Assembly: GCF_003034965.1 (NCBI RefSeq)
Contig: NZ_PZKE01000008.1
Coordinates: 118,283 to 182,282, forward strand
From: Fuscovulum blasticum DSM 2131
GTDB lineage: Bacteria > Pseudomonadota > Alphaproteobacteria > Rhodobacterales > Rhodobacteraceae
Reading direction: 5' to 3'
Length of the DNA: 64,000 nt
Shown here: one piece after another, positions 44,402 through 52,896 of the stretch
Layout of the letters: each line of letters starts with the position of its first letter
Numbering within the stretch: position 1 is the stretch's first letter
The notes under the pieces: generated by a model
The model's input: only the letters and a program-made list of their open reading frames with translations
Database searches by the model: none
What the model was told of the DNA's origin: nothing
Position numbers and translations under genes: made by a program

Positions 44402-44468
44402 CCATCCACAGTGGAAACTGGTCAGCCGGATACCGTTCGCAGTCGCGGAATTATAAATCAACATTCTG
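44398..44468 (+). promoter_or_regulatory. upstream control region of hupSLC
   Basis: An inverted repeat CTGACCA/TGGTCAG with a 14-bp spacer (44398-44425) begins at the hypF stop. AATCAACATTCTG (44456-44468) fits the IHF consensus WATCAANNNNTTR except for one base; IHF activates hupS in R. capsulatus. No TTG-N5-CAA was found by eye in 44250-44586. The region 44426-44530 is the most A+T-rich part and should hold the promoter. Confidence 0.45.
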
Positions 44469-44586
44469 AATCTAAACGGATAAATTCCATTTTTCGGCTG
44501 CGGTCTTTCGCTGCGACCCATGCCCCGTGGCTGGCACAGAATGGCACCCAAGGGCCGGGGTGCGTTTCCGGCCGATGGGAGGACAC

Positions 44587-45669
44587 ATGACGCAGATCGA
44601 GACCTTCTACGAGGTCATGCGCAAGCAGGGCATTACCCGCCGCAGCTTCATGAAATACTGCGCGCTGACCGCCAGCGCCCTGGGCCTTGGGCCGGCCTTC
44701 GTGCCGAAGATCGCCCATGCGATGGAAACCAAGCCCCGCACCCCGGTGATCTGGGTCAGCGGTCTGGAATGTACCTGCTGTTCCGAAAGTTTCATCCGGG
44801 GCGCGCATCCGCTGGCCAAGGACGTGGTGCTGTCGATGATCTCGCTCGACTACAACCACACGCTGATGGCCAGCGCGGGCCATGCGGCCGAGGCGGCGCT
44901 GGAAGAGACCATCCAGAAATACAAGGGCAACTACATCCTTGCCGTCGAAGGCAACCCGCCGCTGAACGAGGACGGGATGTTCTGCATCGTCGGCGGCAAG
45001 CCCTTTGTCGAACAGTTGAAACATGCCGCCAAGGACGCCAAGGCGATCATTTCCTGGGGCGCCTGCGCCAGCTATGGCTGCGTGCAGGCCGCGCATCCGA
45101 ACCCGACGCGGGCCACGCCCGTGCACAAGGTCATCACCGACAAGCCCATCATCAAGGTGCCGGGCTGCCCGCCGATCGCGGAAGTGATGACCGGCGTCAT
45201 CACCTACATGCTGACCTTCGACCGCCTGCCCGAGCTGGACCGTCAGGGCCGCCCGGCCATGTTCTACGGCCAGCGCATCCACGACAAATGCTATCGCCGG
45301 CCGCATTTCGACGCGGGTCAGTTCGTCGAACACTGGGACGACGACAACGCGCGCAAGGGCTATTGCCTGTACAAGATGGGCTGCAAGGGCCCGACCACCT
45401 ATAATGCCTGTTCCACCGTGCGCTGGAACGAAGGCACCAGCTTCCCCATCCAGTCCGGCCATGGCTGCATCGGCTGTTCGGAAGACGGGTTCTGGGATCA
45501 GGGGTCGTTCTATGACCGGGTGACCAACCTCAATGTCTTTGGCATCGAGGCCAATGCCGACAAGCTGGGCATGGGCGCCGCAGGTGCCGTCGGCGGGGCC
45601 ATCGCGGTCCATGCCGCCGTGTCGGCCCTGAAACGCGCCCAGAAGAAGCAAGAGAAAGTGGAGGGCTGA
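44587..45669 (+). CDS. hupS: uptake [NiFe] hydrogenase small subunit HupS
   Basis: 360 residues. A long Tat signal ([12 protein letters not shown], cut after KIAHA) sends the folded HupSL pair across the membrane. Iron-sulfur ligands: [42 protein letters not shown] and the distal/medial set [14 protein letters not shown]-terminal hydrophobic helix ([18 protein letters not shown]) anchors it. GGGAGG precedes the ATG at 44587; a longer frame from 44527 adds no sense. Confidence 0.97.
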   Translation: MTQIETFYEVMRKQGITRRSFMKYCALTASALGLGPAFVPKIAHAMETKPRTPVIWVSGLECTCCSESFIRGAHPLAKDVVLSMISLDYNHTLMASAGHAAEAALEETIQKYKGNYILAVEGNPPLNEDGMFCIVGGKPFVEQLKHAAKDAKAIISWGACASYGCVQAAHPNPTRATPVHKVITDKPIIKVPGCPPIAEVMTGVITYMLTFDRLPELDRQGRPAMFYGQRIHDKCYRRPHFDAGQFVEHWDDDNARKGYCLYKMGCKGPTTYNACSTVRWNEGTSFPIQSGHGCIGCSEDGFWDQGSFYDRVTNLNVFGIEANADKLGMGAAGAVGGAIAVHAAVSALKRAQKKQEKVEG

Positions 45670-45673
45670 AGCC

Positions 45674-47467
45674 ATGGGAGTGACGACGCCAAACGGCTTC
45701 ACCCTGGATACTGCGGGCAAGCGCGTGGTGGTCGATCCGGTCTGCCGGATCGAAGGCCACATGCGCTGCGAAGTGAACGTCGATGAGCAGGGGATCATCC
45801 GCAACGCGGTGTCCACCGGAACCATGTGGCGCGGGCTTGAGGTCATCCTCAAGGGCCGCGACCCGCGCGATGCCTGGGCCTTTACCGAACGGATCTGCGG
45901 GGTCTGCACCGGCACCCATGCGCTGACATCCGTGCGCGCGGTCGAGGATGCGCTGGGGATCACCATCCCCGACAATGCCAACTCGATCCGCAACATCATG
46001 CAGTTGAACCTGCAGATCCACGATCACATCGTGCATTTCTATCATCTGCATGCGCTGGATTGGGTGAACCCTGTCAATGCCTTGCGGGCCGACCCTAAAG
46101 CCACGTCAGAACTTCAGCAGATGGTGTCGCCCAACCACCCGCTGTCTTCGCCCGGCTATTTCCGCGATGTGCAGAACCGGCTGAAGTCCTTTGTCGAAAG
46201 CGGCCAGTTGGGCATCTTCAAGAACGGCTACTGGGACAACCCGGCCTATCTTCTGCCGCCCGAAGCCGACCTGATGGCGACCACGCATTATCTTGAGGCG
46301 CTGGATCTGCAGAAGGAAGTGGTGAAGATCCACACCATCTTCGGTGGCAAGAACCCGCACCCGAACTGGCTGGTCGGCGGCGTTCCGTGCCCGATCAACG
46401 TCCATTCGACCGGCGCGGTCGGCGCGATCAACATCGAACGCCTGAACCTGGTCTCGTCGATCATCGACCTGTGCCAGACCTTCATCCGCGATGTCTATCT
46501 GCCCGACGTTGTGGCCATCGGCGGCTTCTACAAGAACTGGCTTTACGGCGGCGGGCTGTCGGGCAAGTCGGTGCTGGCCTATGGCGACATTCCCGAACAT
46601 CCCAACGATTTCAGCGCCGAACAACTGCACCTTCCCCGCGGGGCGATCATCAACGGCAACCTGAACGAAGTGCACGATGTCGATGTGCGCGACCCCGAAC
46701 AGGTGCAGGAATTCGTCGATCACTCCTGGTACGAATACGGCGAACCGGGCAAGGGCCTGCATCCCTGGGACGGTGAGACCAGCCCGAAATTCGAGCTGGG
46801 GCCGAACTTCAAGGGCACCAAAACCAATATCGAGCAGTTGGACGAGGCGGCCAAGTATAGCTGGATCAAGGCGCCGCGCTGGAAGGGCCACGCCATGGAG
46901 GTGGGGCCGCTGGCGCGCTATGTCGTCGGCTATGCCAAGGGGCATGAGGACATCAAGAACCAGGTCGATGGTCTGCTGGGCACCATGGGCCTGCCGGTCT
47001 CGGCCTTGTTCTCGACGCTGGGCCGCACCGCCGCCCGGGCGCTGGAATCCGAATATTGCGGCCGCTTGCAGAAGCATTTCTTCGACAAGCTGGTCGCCAA
47101 TATCAAGAACGGCGACGAAAGCACCGCGAATGTGGCGAAGTGGGACCCCTCGACCTGGCCCAAGGAAGCCAAGGGCGTGGGCATGACCGAAGCGCCGCGC
47201 GGCGCCCTGGGCCACTGGATCAAGATCAAGGATGGCCGCATCGACAATTACCAATGCGTCGTGCCGACCACCTGGAACGGCAGCCCGCGCGATACTGCCG
47301 GCAACATCGGCGCCTTCGAGGCCAGCCTGATGAACACCAAGATGGAGCGGCCCGAAGAGCCGGTCGAAATCCTGCGCACGCTGCACAGCTTCGATCCCTG
47401 CCTGGCTTGTTCCACCCACGTCATGTCGCCGGACGGTCAGGAACTGACCACGGTCAAGGTCCGCTAA
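45674..47467 (+). CDS. hupL: uptake [NiFe] hydrogenase large subunit HupL
   Basis: 597 residues. Nickel-iron ligands are in [10 protein letters not shown] near residue 75 and DPCLACSTH near the C-terminus. After that histidine a 15-residue peptide ([15 protein letters not shown]) remains for HupD to remove. The protein is exported with HupS and oxidises H2 in the periplasm. GAGGG lies just before the ATG; only four bases separate it from hupS. Confidence 0.97.
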   Translation: MGVTTPNGFTLDTAGKRVVVDPVCRIEGHMRCEVNVDEQGIIRNAVSTGTMWRGLEVILKGRDPRDAWAFTERICGVCTGTHALTSVRAVEDALGITIPDNANSIRNIMQLNLQIHDHIVHFYHLHALDWVNPVNALRADPKATSELQQMVSPNHPLSSPGYFRDVQNRLKSFVESGQLGIFKNGYWDNPAYLLPPEADLMATTHYLEALDLQKEVVKIHTIFGGKNPHPNWLVGGVPCPINVHSTGAVGAINIERLNLVSSIIDLCQTFIRDVYLPDVVAIGGFYKNWLYGGGLSGKSVLAYGDIPEHPNDFSAEQLHLPRGAIINGNLNEVHDVDVRDPEQVQEFVDHSWYEYGEPGKGLHPWDGETSPKFELGPNFKGTKTNIEQLDEAAKYSWIKAPRWKGHAMEVGPLARYVVGYAKGHEDIKNQVDGLLGTMGLPVSALFSTLGRTAARALESEYCGRLQKHFFDKLVANIKNGDESTANVAKWDPSTWPKEAKGVGMTEAPRGALGHWIKIKDGRIDNYQCVVPTTWNGSPRDTAGNIGAFEASLMNTKMERPEEPVEILRTLHSFDPCLACSTHVMSPDGQELTTVKVR

Positions 47468-47481
47468 GCGAGGAGGATGCG

Positions 47482-47550
47482 ATGCCGAGACTGTCTCTTT
47501 CGCCCCCGGCCGCAACCGGCGGGCGCTGCACGGGCGGGCCGGGCCGATGA
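47482..47550 (+). CDS. 22-residue ORF between hupL and hupC
   Basis: A strong ribosome site (AGGAGG, 47471-47476) lies five bases before an ATG that opens a 22-codon frame starting MPRLSLSPPA. Its TGA overlaps the hupC ATG in ATGA. It has no recognised family. It is probably a coupling ORF that lets ribosomes reach hupC, which lacks a good site of its own; a functional peptide cannot be excluded. Confidence 0.45.
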   Translation: MPRLSLSPPAATGGRCTGGPGR

Positions 47551-48311
47551 CCGACCTGCATCCCCCGCATCTCAAGGCGTTCGAGGCCTCGGTCCTGACG
47601 GGCGACGCCACGGCGGAAGACCTGGAAACGCTGAAGAAGCAATCCTCGGTCTATGTCTACGAAGCCCCGGTCCGGGTCTGGCACTGGGTCAATGCGCTGG
47701 TCATCACCGTGCTGGTGGTGACCGGCTACCTGATCGGCAAGCCGCTGCCCAGCATGCAGATCGCCGAGGCGACGCATCAGTTCGTCATGGGCTACATCCG
47801 CTTTGCCCATTTCGCCGCCGGCATGATCCTGACGGTGGGGTTCTTCGGCCGCATCTACTGGGCCTTCGTCGGCAATACCCATGCCCGGCAGATGTTCACC
47901 CTGCCGGTCACCAACCGCCGCTGGTGGTATGAGCTGATCTATGAACTGCGCTGGTACATGTTCATGGTGAAAGAGCCGAAGAAATATGTCGGCCACAACC
48001 CCATGGCCCATGCCGCCATGTTCTTCTTCATGACGTTGGGCATCTCGTTCATGATGATCACCGGCTGGGCGCTTTATGCCGAAGGCGCGGGGCAGGGCAG
48101 CCTGCCCGATACCGCCATGGGCTGGCTGCTGGGCTGGATCGGCAACAGCCAGATCCTGCACATGCTGCACCGCTTCGGCATGTGGTCGATCGTGATCTTC
48201 GTTCTGATCCATGTCTACGCCGCCCTGCGCGAAGACATCATGAGCCGGCAATCCACCGTCTCGACCATGCTGTCGGGCCACCGCACCTTCAAGGACGACC
48301 GTCCCGATTGA
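47547..48311 (+). CDS. hupC: hydrogenase b-type cytochrome subunit HupC
   Basis: 254 residues, four transmembrane helices. Histidines for two b haems occur in VWHWVNALV, IRFAHFAAG and the late HMLHRFG and LIHVYAALR segments. It links HupSL to the quinone pool, as in R. capsulatus HupC (first called HupM). A strong terminator follows, which ends the hupSLC transcript. Confidence 0.95.
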   Translation: MTDLHPPHLKAFEASVLTGDATAEDLETLKKQSSVYVYEAPVRVWHWVNALVITVLVVTGYLIGKPLPSMQIAEATHQFVMGYIRFAHFAAGMILTVGFFGRIYWAFVGNTHARQMFTLPVTNRRWWYELIYELRWYMFMVKEPKKYVGHNPMAHAAMFFFMTLGISFMMITGWALYAEGAGQGSLPDTAMGWLLGWIGNSQILHMLHRFGMWSIVIFVLIHVYAALREDIMSRQSTVSTMLSGHRTFKDDRPD

Positions 48312-48326
48312 GCGTGAAGAAATGGC

Positions 48327-48356
48327 AAAGGCCCGACCGGACGGTCGGGCCTTTTT
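48327..48356 (+). terminator. rho-independent terminator after hupC
   Basis: A 12-bp stem AAAGGCCCGACC/GGTCGGGCCTTT with loop GGAC and a T-run. It lies 15 bases after the hupC stop, so hupSLC ends here and the accessory genes (on the other strand elsewhere) need their own promoter. Confidence 0.92.
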
Positions 48357-48374
48357 CCTGCGCGTCCGGTCCGT

Positions 48375-49100
48375 TCAGAACACGGATTTGCGGTTCCGGC
48401 TGTCCACCTGCACCGTGCTGTAGCTGACCGCCCCATTCCGGGCCGTCAGTGAGCGCGGCTTGTCGTGCAGCCGCTTCTCCAGAATGATCATTGAATCATG
48501 GAACCGGATGCTGCCAATCTGCTGGGCGGCGCTGTAGAACTTGAAATGCGGCTCGTCGCTGTACCAGCTATGCATCTGGTCCACCAACTGCTTGGCAACC
48601 TCGACCATCGAGTCCGGCTTTCGCAGACCGCCGCCAAAACCCGGCCAATAGCTGGTATGGGTATCCTCGACAACGTAAAGGCCGCCATCGTTCAGGTGCG
48701 GCCAAAGGTGGCGCAGGCTGGTGGTCTGCTGGTTCATCTTGTGGCCGCCATCGTCGATGATCAGGTCGAACGGACCGTGCCGCGCCGCCAGCCCGTCCAG
48801 AAACGCGCCGTCCGACTGGTCGCCGATCTCGATCGTCAGGCCGGGCCGTTCCATCGCGCGGCACTCCGGGTCGATGTCGGCGAAGACCAGCTTTGCCTTC
48901 GGGCCAAAGAAGCCTTGCCAAAGGTCCAGCGAGCCCCCCTTGTAGACCCCGATTTCCAGGAATGAGATGTCGCTCCCCTGCCAGTCGCGCAGCAGGTCGT
49001 GATAGACATCAAGATAATGATCCATCTTCAGCAGGGCGCGGTCGCCGGTCTTGGCCAGATGGTCGCGGAAATAGTTCGGTCGGTCTGACTTCGGGGCCAA
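48375..49100 (-). CDS. class I SAM-dependent methyltransferase
   Basis: 241 residues. The SAM-binding motif is FLEIGVYKGGSLDLW near residue 47, followed by ADIDPEC and DLIIDDGGHKMNQQ; the last resembles metal-dependent O-methyltransferases of the MycE/cephalosporin hydroxylase-like group. The substrate is unknown. A TTG start at 49100 is proposed because AGGAG lies seven bases upstream; an alternative TTG at 49124 would add eight residues. It sits between hupSLC and ubiX with no obvious link to either. Confidence 0.65.
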   Translation of the reverse strand: MAPKSDRPNYFRDHLAKTGDRALLKMDHYLDVYHDLLRDWQGSDISFLEIGVYKGGSLDLWQGFFGPKAKLVFADIDPECRAMERPGLTIEIGDQSDGAFLDGLAARHGPFDLIIDDGGHKMNQQTTSLRHLWPHLNDGGLYVVEDTHTSYWPGFGGGLRKPDSMVEVAKQLVDQMHSWYSDEPHFKFYSAAQQIGSIRFHDSMIILEKRLHDKPRSLTARNGAVSYSTVQVDSRNRKSVF

Positions 49101-49192
49101 GGACGTGCTCCTGCAAATACGCAAGGCCCACCATTAGCCGTTTACCCGCGCATTTCAATGCCTTGGCACCGGGCAGGCACGGCTTCCACCCC

Positions 49193-49759
49193 TTAGTCCT
49201 GTCCCCAGGCCGCCGCGACCGGGGCGGCAAGGCGCAGCAAGTCAACCGCGCGCGCGGCGATCTGGGCCGTGATCTCGGCGGTGGTTGCGGGCCGCAGATA
49301 GAAGGCCGGCACCGGCGGCAGCACGATGGCGCCCATTTCGGTGACGGCGGTCATGTTGCGCAGATGGGCCAGCGTCAGCGGCGCCTCGCGCGCCAGCAGC
49401 ACCAGCGGCCGGCGCTCCTTGAGCTGCACCCCTGCCGCGCGGGTCAGCAGGTTGTCGTCCAGCCCATGCGCAATGGCGGCAAGGCTGCGCATCGAACAGG
49501 GGGCGACGATCATCCCCGCCACCGGGCTTGACCCCGAGGCGATGCTGGCCCCCAGATCGCCGATGCCATGCACCCGCGTGGCCAGCCCGCACAGCGCCTC
49601 TTGCGCCCCCGGGCCGATTTCCAGCGTCAGGGTGCGTTCGGCCATGGGCGACAGAACAAGGTCGATCTCGGCCCCGATCCGGGCCAGCACGCGGGCACAA
49701 TCCAGCGCCAGCGCCGCGCCCGAGGCACCCGAGACGCCCAGGATCACCCGCGCGGTCAT
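49193..49759 (-). CDS. ubiX: flavin prenyltransferase UbiX
   Basis: 188 residues. VILGVSGASGAALAL at the N-terminus binds FMN. UbiX joins dimethylallyl phosphate to FMN to make prenyl-FMN, the cofactor of UbiD. Its ATG overlaps the ubiD stop (ATGA), so cofactor and user are made together. Confidence 0.93.
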   Translation of the reverse strand: MTARVILGVSGASGAALALDCARVLARIGAEIDLVLSPMAERTLTLEIGPGAQEALCGLATRVHGIGDLGASIASGSSPVAGMIVAPCSMRSLAAIAHGLDDNLLTRAAGVQLKERRPLVLLAREAPLTLAHLRNMTAVTEMGAIVLPPVPAFYLRPATTAEITAQIAARAVDLLRLAAPVAAAWGQD

Positions 49760-51255
49760 CGGATCACCCCTTTCAGCAAATCTGCCGCCCGCGCCTCATG
49801 CGCGGGGTCCAGCGCCATCACCCGGCCCCAGTCGCGCGTGGTCTCGGACCCGATCTTCGTGGTGGCATCAATCCCCAGCTTGCCCGCCAGCCCTTCCTCG
49901 GGCGAGGCGAAATCAAGATAGTCCATCGGTGTCCGGTCCAGCACCATCAGGTCACGGCCGGGGTCCATCCGGGTGGACAGCGCCCACAGCACATCGTCCC
50001 AGTTGCGGATGTCGATGTCGTCATCGACCACGATCACCACCTTGGTATAGCTGAACTGCGGCAGCATCCCCCACAGCGCCATCATCACCCGCCGCGCCTG
50101 ACCGGGATAGCGCTTGGCGATCTTGACCACCGCCATGCGGTAGGAACAGGCCGCGGCGGGCAGCCACACATCCTGCACCTCGGGGATCTGCTGGCGGATC
50201 ACCGGCAGCGCCAGATCGTTGAACACCTCGCCAATGACCGAGGGTTCGTCCGGCGGCCGCCCGGTGACGGTGGACAGATACAGCGGGTCTTTCCGGCAGG
50301 TGATCTTGCTGACGCGCATCACGGGGAACGGCTCGGCAGCGTTGTAATATCCGGTATGGTCGCCGAACGGGCCTTCGGGCGCGGTCTCGCCGGGGTGGAT
50401 GAACCCCTCGATCACGATCTCGGCCTGGGCCGGCACCATCAGCGGCACCGTCTCGGCCTTTACGATTTCGGTCCGCGCGCCCCGCAACACGCCCGAGAAG
50501 GTCATCTCCGACACGGTTTCCGGCAAGGGCAGGGCGGCCGACAGCAGCATCGCCGGATCGCAGCCAAGCGCGATGGCCACCGGCATCGGCACGCCGGCGC
50601 GAACCCAGGTCCGGTGATGCGCGGCCCCGCCGCGATGCGCCAGCCAGCGCATGATCAGCCGGTCCGGCCCGATCACCTGCGCGCGGTAGACGCCCAGGTT
50701 GTAACGCTGCACATCGTCCACATCGGCGCCATGCGGCCGCGTCACCACCACCGGCCAGGTGATCAGCGGCCCGGCATCGCCCGGCCAGGGGGTCTGCACG
50801 GGAATCGCGGTCAGGTCGGGCAGGCTGCTTTCCTGCACCACGCCCCGGCGCAGGATTTTCGGCCGGGTTGCCAGCGCCGCTTTCAGCATGGGCCAGCGCG
50901 ACAAGGCGTCGCGCATGCCGTCCACCGGGGGCGGGCTGCGCAGGGCGGCAAGGAATTCGCCAAAGCCGGCAACACCGTCAGGCTCAAGCCCCAGCCCCGC
51001 CGCAACCCGTGCCTTGGTGCCGAACAGATTGCCCACCACCGGCATCCGTGCCCGCGCCCCATCGGCGCCTGTGGCATGGTCAAACCGCAGGATTGGCCCG
51101 TTTTTCCGCAAGGCCGCCAGTTCGACCGCCGTCATTTCCTGCGCCAGCGCCACCGGCTGGCTGATGCGCGCCAGATCGCCCTTGCCCTCGGCCCAGGCAA
51201 GGAAGGCACGCAGATCGTCAAAGGCAGGCAGGCGGCGCATGTCGGGAAATTCCAT
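49756..51255 (-). CDS. ubiD: 3-polyprenyl-4-hydroxybenzoate decarboxylase UbiD
   Basis: 499 residues, full length. The prenyl-FMN and catalytic glutamate region EGPFGDHTGYYN and the late VVVDDDIDI segment are typical. It removes the carboxyl group of the polyprenylated hydroxybenzoate in ubiquinone synthesis. The ATG at 51255 gives the family N-terminus (RRLPAFDDLRAFLAW); the frame is open far upstream but overlaps the divergent ubiT promoter and gene, so that part is rejected. Confidence 0.93.
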   Translation of the reverse strand: MEFPDMRRLPAFDDLRAFLAWAEGKGDLARISQPVALAQEMTAVELAALRKNGPILRFDHATGADGARARMPVVGNLFGTKARVAAGLGLEPDGVAGFGEFLAALRSPPPVDGMRDALSRWPMLKAALATRPKILRRGVVQESSLPDLTAIPVQTPWPGDAGPLITWPVVVTRPHGADVDDVQRYNLGVYRAQVIGPDRLIMRWLAHRGGAAHHRTWVRAGVPMPVAIALGCDPAMLLSAALPLPETVSEMTFSGVLRGARTEIVKAETVPLMVPAQAEIVIEGFIHPGETAPEGPFGDHTGYYNAAEPFPVMRVSKITCRKDPLYLSTVTGRPPDEPSVIGEVFNDLALPVIRQQIPEVQDVWLPAAACSYRMAVVKIAKRYPGQARRVMMALWGMLPQFSYTKVVIVVDDDIDIRNWDDVLWALSTRMDPGRDLMVLDRTPMDYLDFASPEEGLAGKLGIDATTKIGSETTRDWGRVMALDPAHEARAADLLKGVIR

Positions 51256-51297
51256 TGGGGTCGCGCCCCGGTCTAACAGCGCAACCCGTGCGCGAGA

Positions 51298-51311
51298 TTG
51301 ACCTGTGTCAA
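51298..51311. promoter_or_regulatory. FNR/FnrL-type palindrome between ubiD and ubiT
   Basis: TTGAC-CTGT-GTCAA is a perfect inverted repeat with the 4-bp spacer of FNR boxes (TTGAT-N4-ATCAA). It lies 35 bases before ubiT and 43 before ubiD. FnrL control would switch on oxygen-independent ubiquinone synthesis without oxygen. Confidence 0.65.
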
Positions 51312-51345
51312 TCAAACCTGACACTTGTCCGCCTATGGTCCGCCC

Positions 51346-51900
51346 ATGATGCGCATCCTCTCTGATCCTTCGGTCAAGGTTCTTGGCCGCTCCGTCCCGC
51401 TGCCGTTGCCGCCCATGGCGCCGCTGTCGATGCTGTTCTCGCGGCTGATGCGGCATGTGCTGCAACGCCATCCGTCGATCCTGCGCCGCATGGGCGCCAC
51501 CGCCGGATCGCGGTTCCTGATTGATGTGACGGACATGCCGTTCCCCATGTTGCTGGAACCCTCGCTGCGGCGGCTGACCGTCACCACCCGGCGCAACCCG
51601 CCGCCGCATGACACCGAAATCCGCGGCAAGCTGAAATCCTTCCTCGCCATGCTTCATGCCGAGGAAGACGGCGACGCCCTGTTCTTTTCGGGCGAACTTG
51701 AGATTGCGGGGGATACCTCGTCGGTCGTCGCGCTTCGCAACGCGCTGGACGATGCCGAGATCGACCTGACCGAGGAACTTGCCACCCTGGCCGGCCCCGC
51801 CGGCCCCGCCCTGCGCCGCATGTCGGCATTGTTGGAACGCCGCACCGGACTGTCGCTGTCGCGCCACCGCGTGCAAGAAGACCCGGAGGATTTCCGATGA
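51346..51900 (+). CDS. ubiT: anaerobic ubiquinone biosynthesis accessory factor UbiT (SCP2 domain)
   Basis: 184 residues, mostly one SCP2-type lipid-binding domain (LRRLTVTTRR, GELEIAGDTSSVVALRNALDD). UbiT binds quinone precursors for the oxygen-independent pathway. The gene order ubiT-ubiU-ubiV supports the name. Two adjacent ATG codons (51346, 51349) are possible starts. Its TGA overlaps the ubiU ATG. Confidence 0.88.
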   Translation: MMRILSDPSVKVLGRSVPLPLPPMAPLSMLFSRLMRHVLQRHPSILRRMGATAGSRFLIDVTDMPFPMLLEPSLRRLTVTTRRNPPPHDTEIRGKLKSFLAMLHAEEDGDALFFSGELEIAGDTSSVVALRNALDDAEIDLTEELATLAGPAGPALRRMSALLERRTGLSLSRHRVQEDPEDFR

Positions 51901-52892
51901 TGGAACTGGTCTGCCCCGCCGGCACCCCCGCCGCCCTGCGCGCCGCGGTCGAGGCCGGCGCCCATGCCATCTATTGCGGCTTTGCCGATGAAACCAACGC
52001 CCGCAACTTCCCCGGCCTGAACTTCAGCCGCGAGGAACTGGCAGAAGGCGTGGCCCATGCCCATGCCCGTGGCGCAAAGGTGCTGGTGGCCATCAACACC
52101 TTTCCCCGCGCCGGCGATCAGGCGCTGTGGCACAGCGCCGTGGCCGATGCCGAAGCGGCGGGGGCGGATGCGGTCATTCTGGCCGACATCGGCCTTCTGG
52201 CCCATGCCGCCGAAAAGCACCCGAACCTGCGTCTGCATCTGTCGGTGCAGGCCGCCGCCGCCAACCCTGATGCGATCAACCTTTATGCCGAATCCTTCGG
52301 GGTAAGGCGGGTCGTGCTGCCGCGCGTGCTGACGGTGGACGAAATCGCCGCCATCAACCGCGAGATTGATGTCGAGACCGAGGTCTTTGTCTTCGGCGGT
52401 CTTTGCGTGATGGCCGAAGGGCGCTGTGCGCTGTCGTCCTATGCCACCGGCAAATCGCCCAACATGAACGGCGTCTGTTCGCCCGCCAGCCACGTCGCCT
52501 ATGCCGAGGTGAACGGCGCGCAAGAGGCGCGGTTGGGCGATTTCCTGATCCACCGCACCCCGAAAGGGGCCGTCGCGCCCTATCCGACGCTGTGCAAGGG
52601 CTGTTTCACCTCACCCGATGCCAAGGGTGAGGTGCAGACCGGCCACATCTTTGAAGACCCGGCCAGTCTGGACGCCACCCGCCTGATCCCGGCGCTGCAA
52701 AAGGCCGGTGTCACCGCGCTCAAGATCGAGGGGCGGCAGCGCAGCCGTGCCTATGTGGCGCAGGTGGTCCGCGCCTTCCGCGCCGCGGTTGAGGCCGCCG
52801 ACCGTGGCCAGCCGATGCCCGAGGGGCTGCTGGCGAAACTGACCGAAGGCCAGGCCGCCACCACCGGCGCCTATGCCAAGACCTGGAGGTGA
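51897..52892 (+). CDS. ubiU: oxygen-independent ubiquinone hydroxylation protein UbiU (U32 family)
   Basis: 331 residues. A peptidase-U32-like TIM barrel starting MELVCPAGTPAALRAAVEAGAHAIYCG. Four cysteines for a [4Fe-4S] cluster appear in GGLCVMAEGRCALSSY, NGVCSPAS and CKGCF. UbiU with UbiV hydroxylates the quinone ring without oxygen, using prephenate as oxygen donor in E. coli. Confidence 0.93.
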   Translation: MMELVCPAGTPAALRAAVEAGAHAIYCGFADETNARNFPGLNFSREELAEGVAHAHARGAKVLVAINTFPRAGDQALWHSAVADAEAAGADAVILADIGLLAHAAEKHPNLRLHLSVQAAAANPDAINLYAESFGVRRVVLPRVLTVDEIAAINREIDVETEVFVFGGLCVMAEGRCALSSYATGKSPNMNGVCSPASHVAYAEVNGAQEARLGDFLIHRTPKGAVAPYPTLCKGCFTSPDAKGEVQTGHIFEDPASLDATRLIPALQKAGVTALKIEGRQRSRAYVAQVVRAFRAAVEAADRGQPMPEGLLAKLTEGQAATTGAYAKTWR

Positions 52893-52896
52893 TGCG

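Noticed and set aside
44532..44547. TGGCAC...TGGCAC resembling a sigma-54 promoter before hupS
   Set aside because: The GG-to-GC distance is one base too short, and HupR lacks the sigma-54 contact loop, so a sigma-54 promoter is unlikely.
51256..51876. Upstream extension of the ubiD frame
   Set aside because: It would cover the divergent ubiT gene and its promoter; the ubiD family N-terminus begins at 51255.
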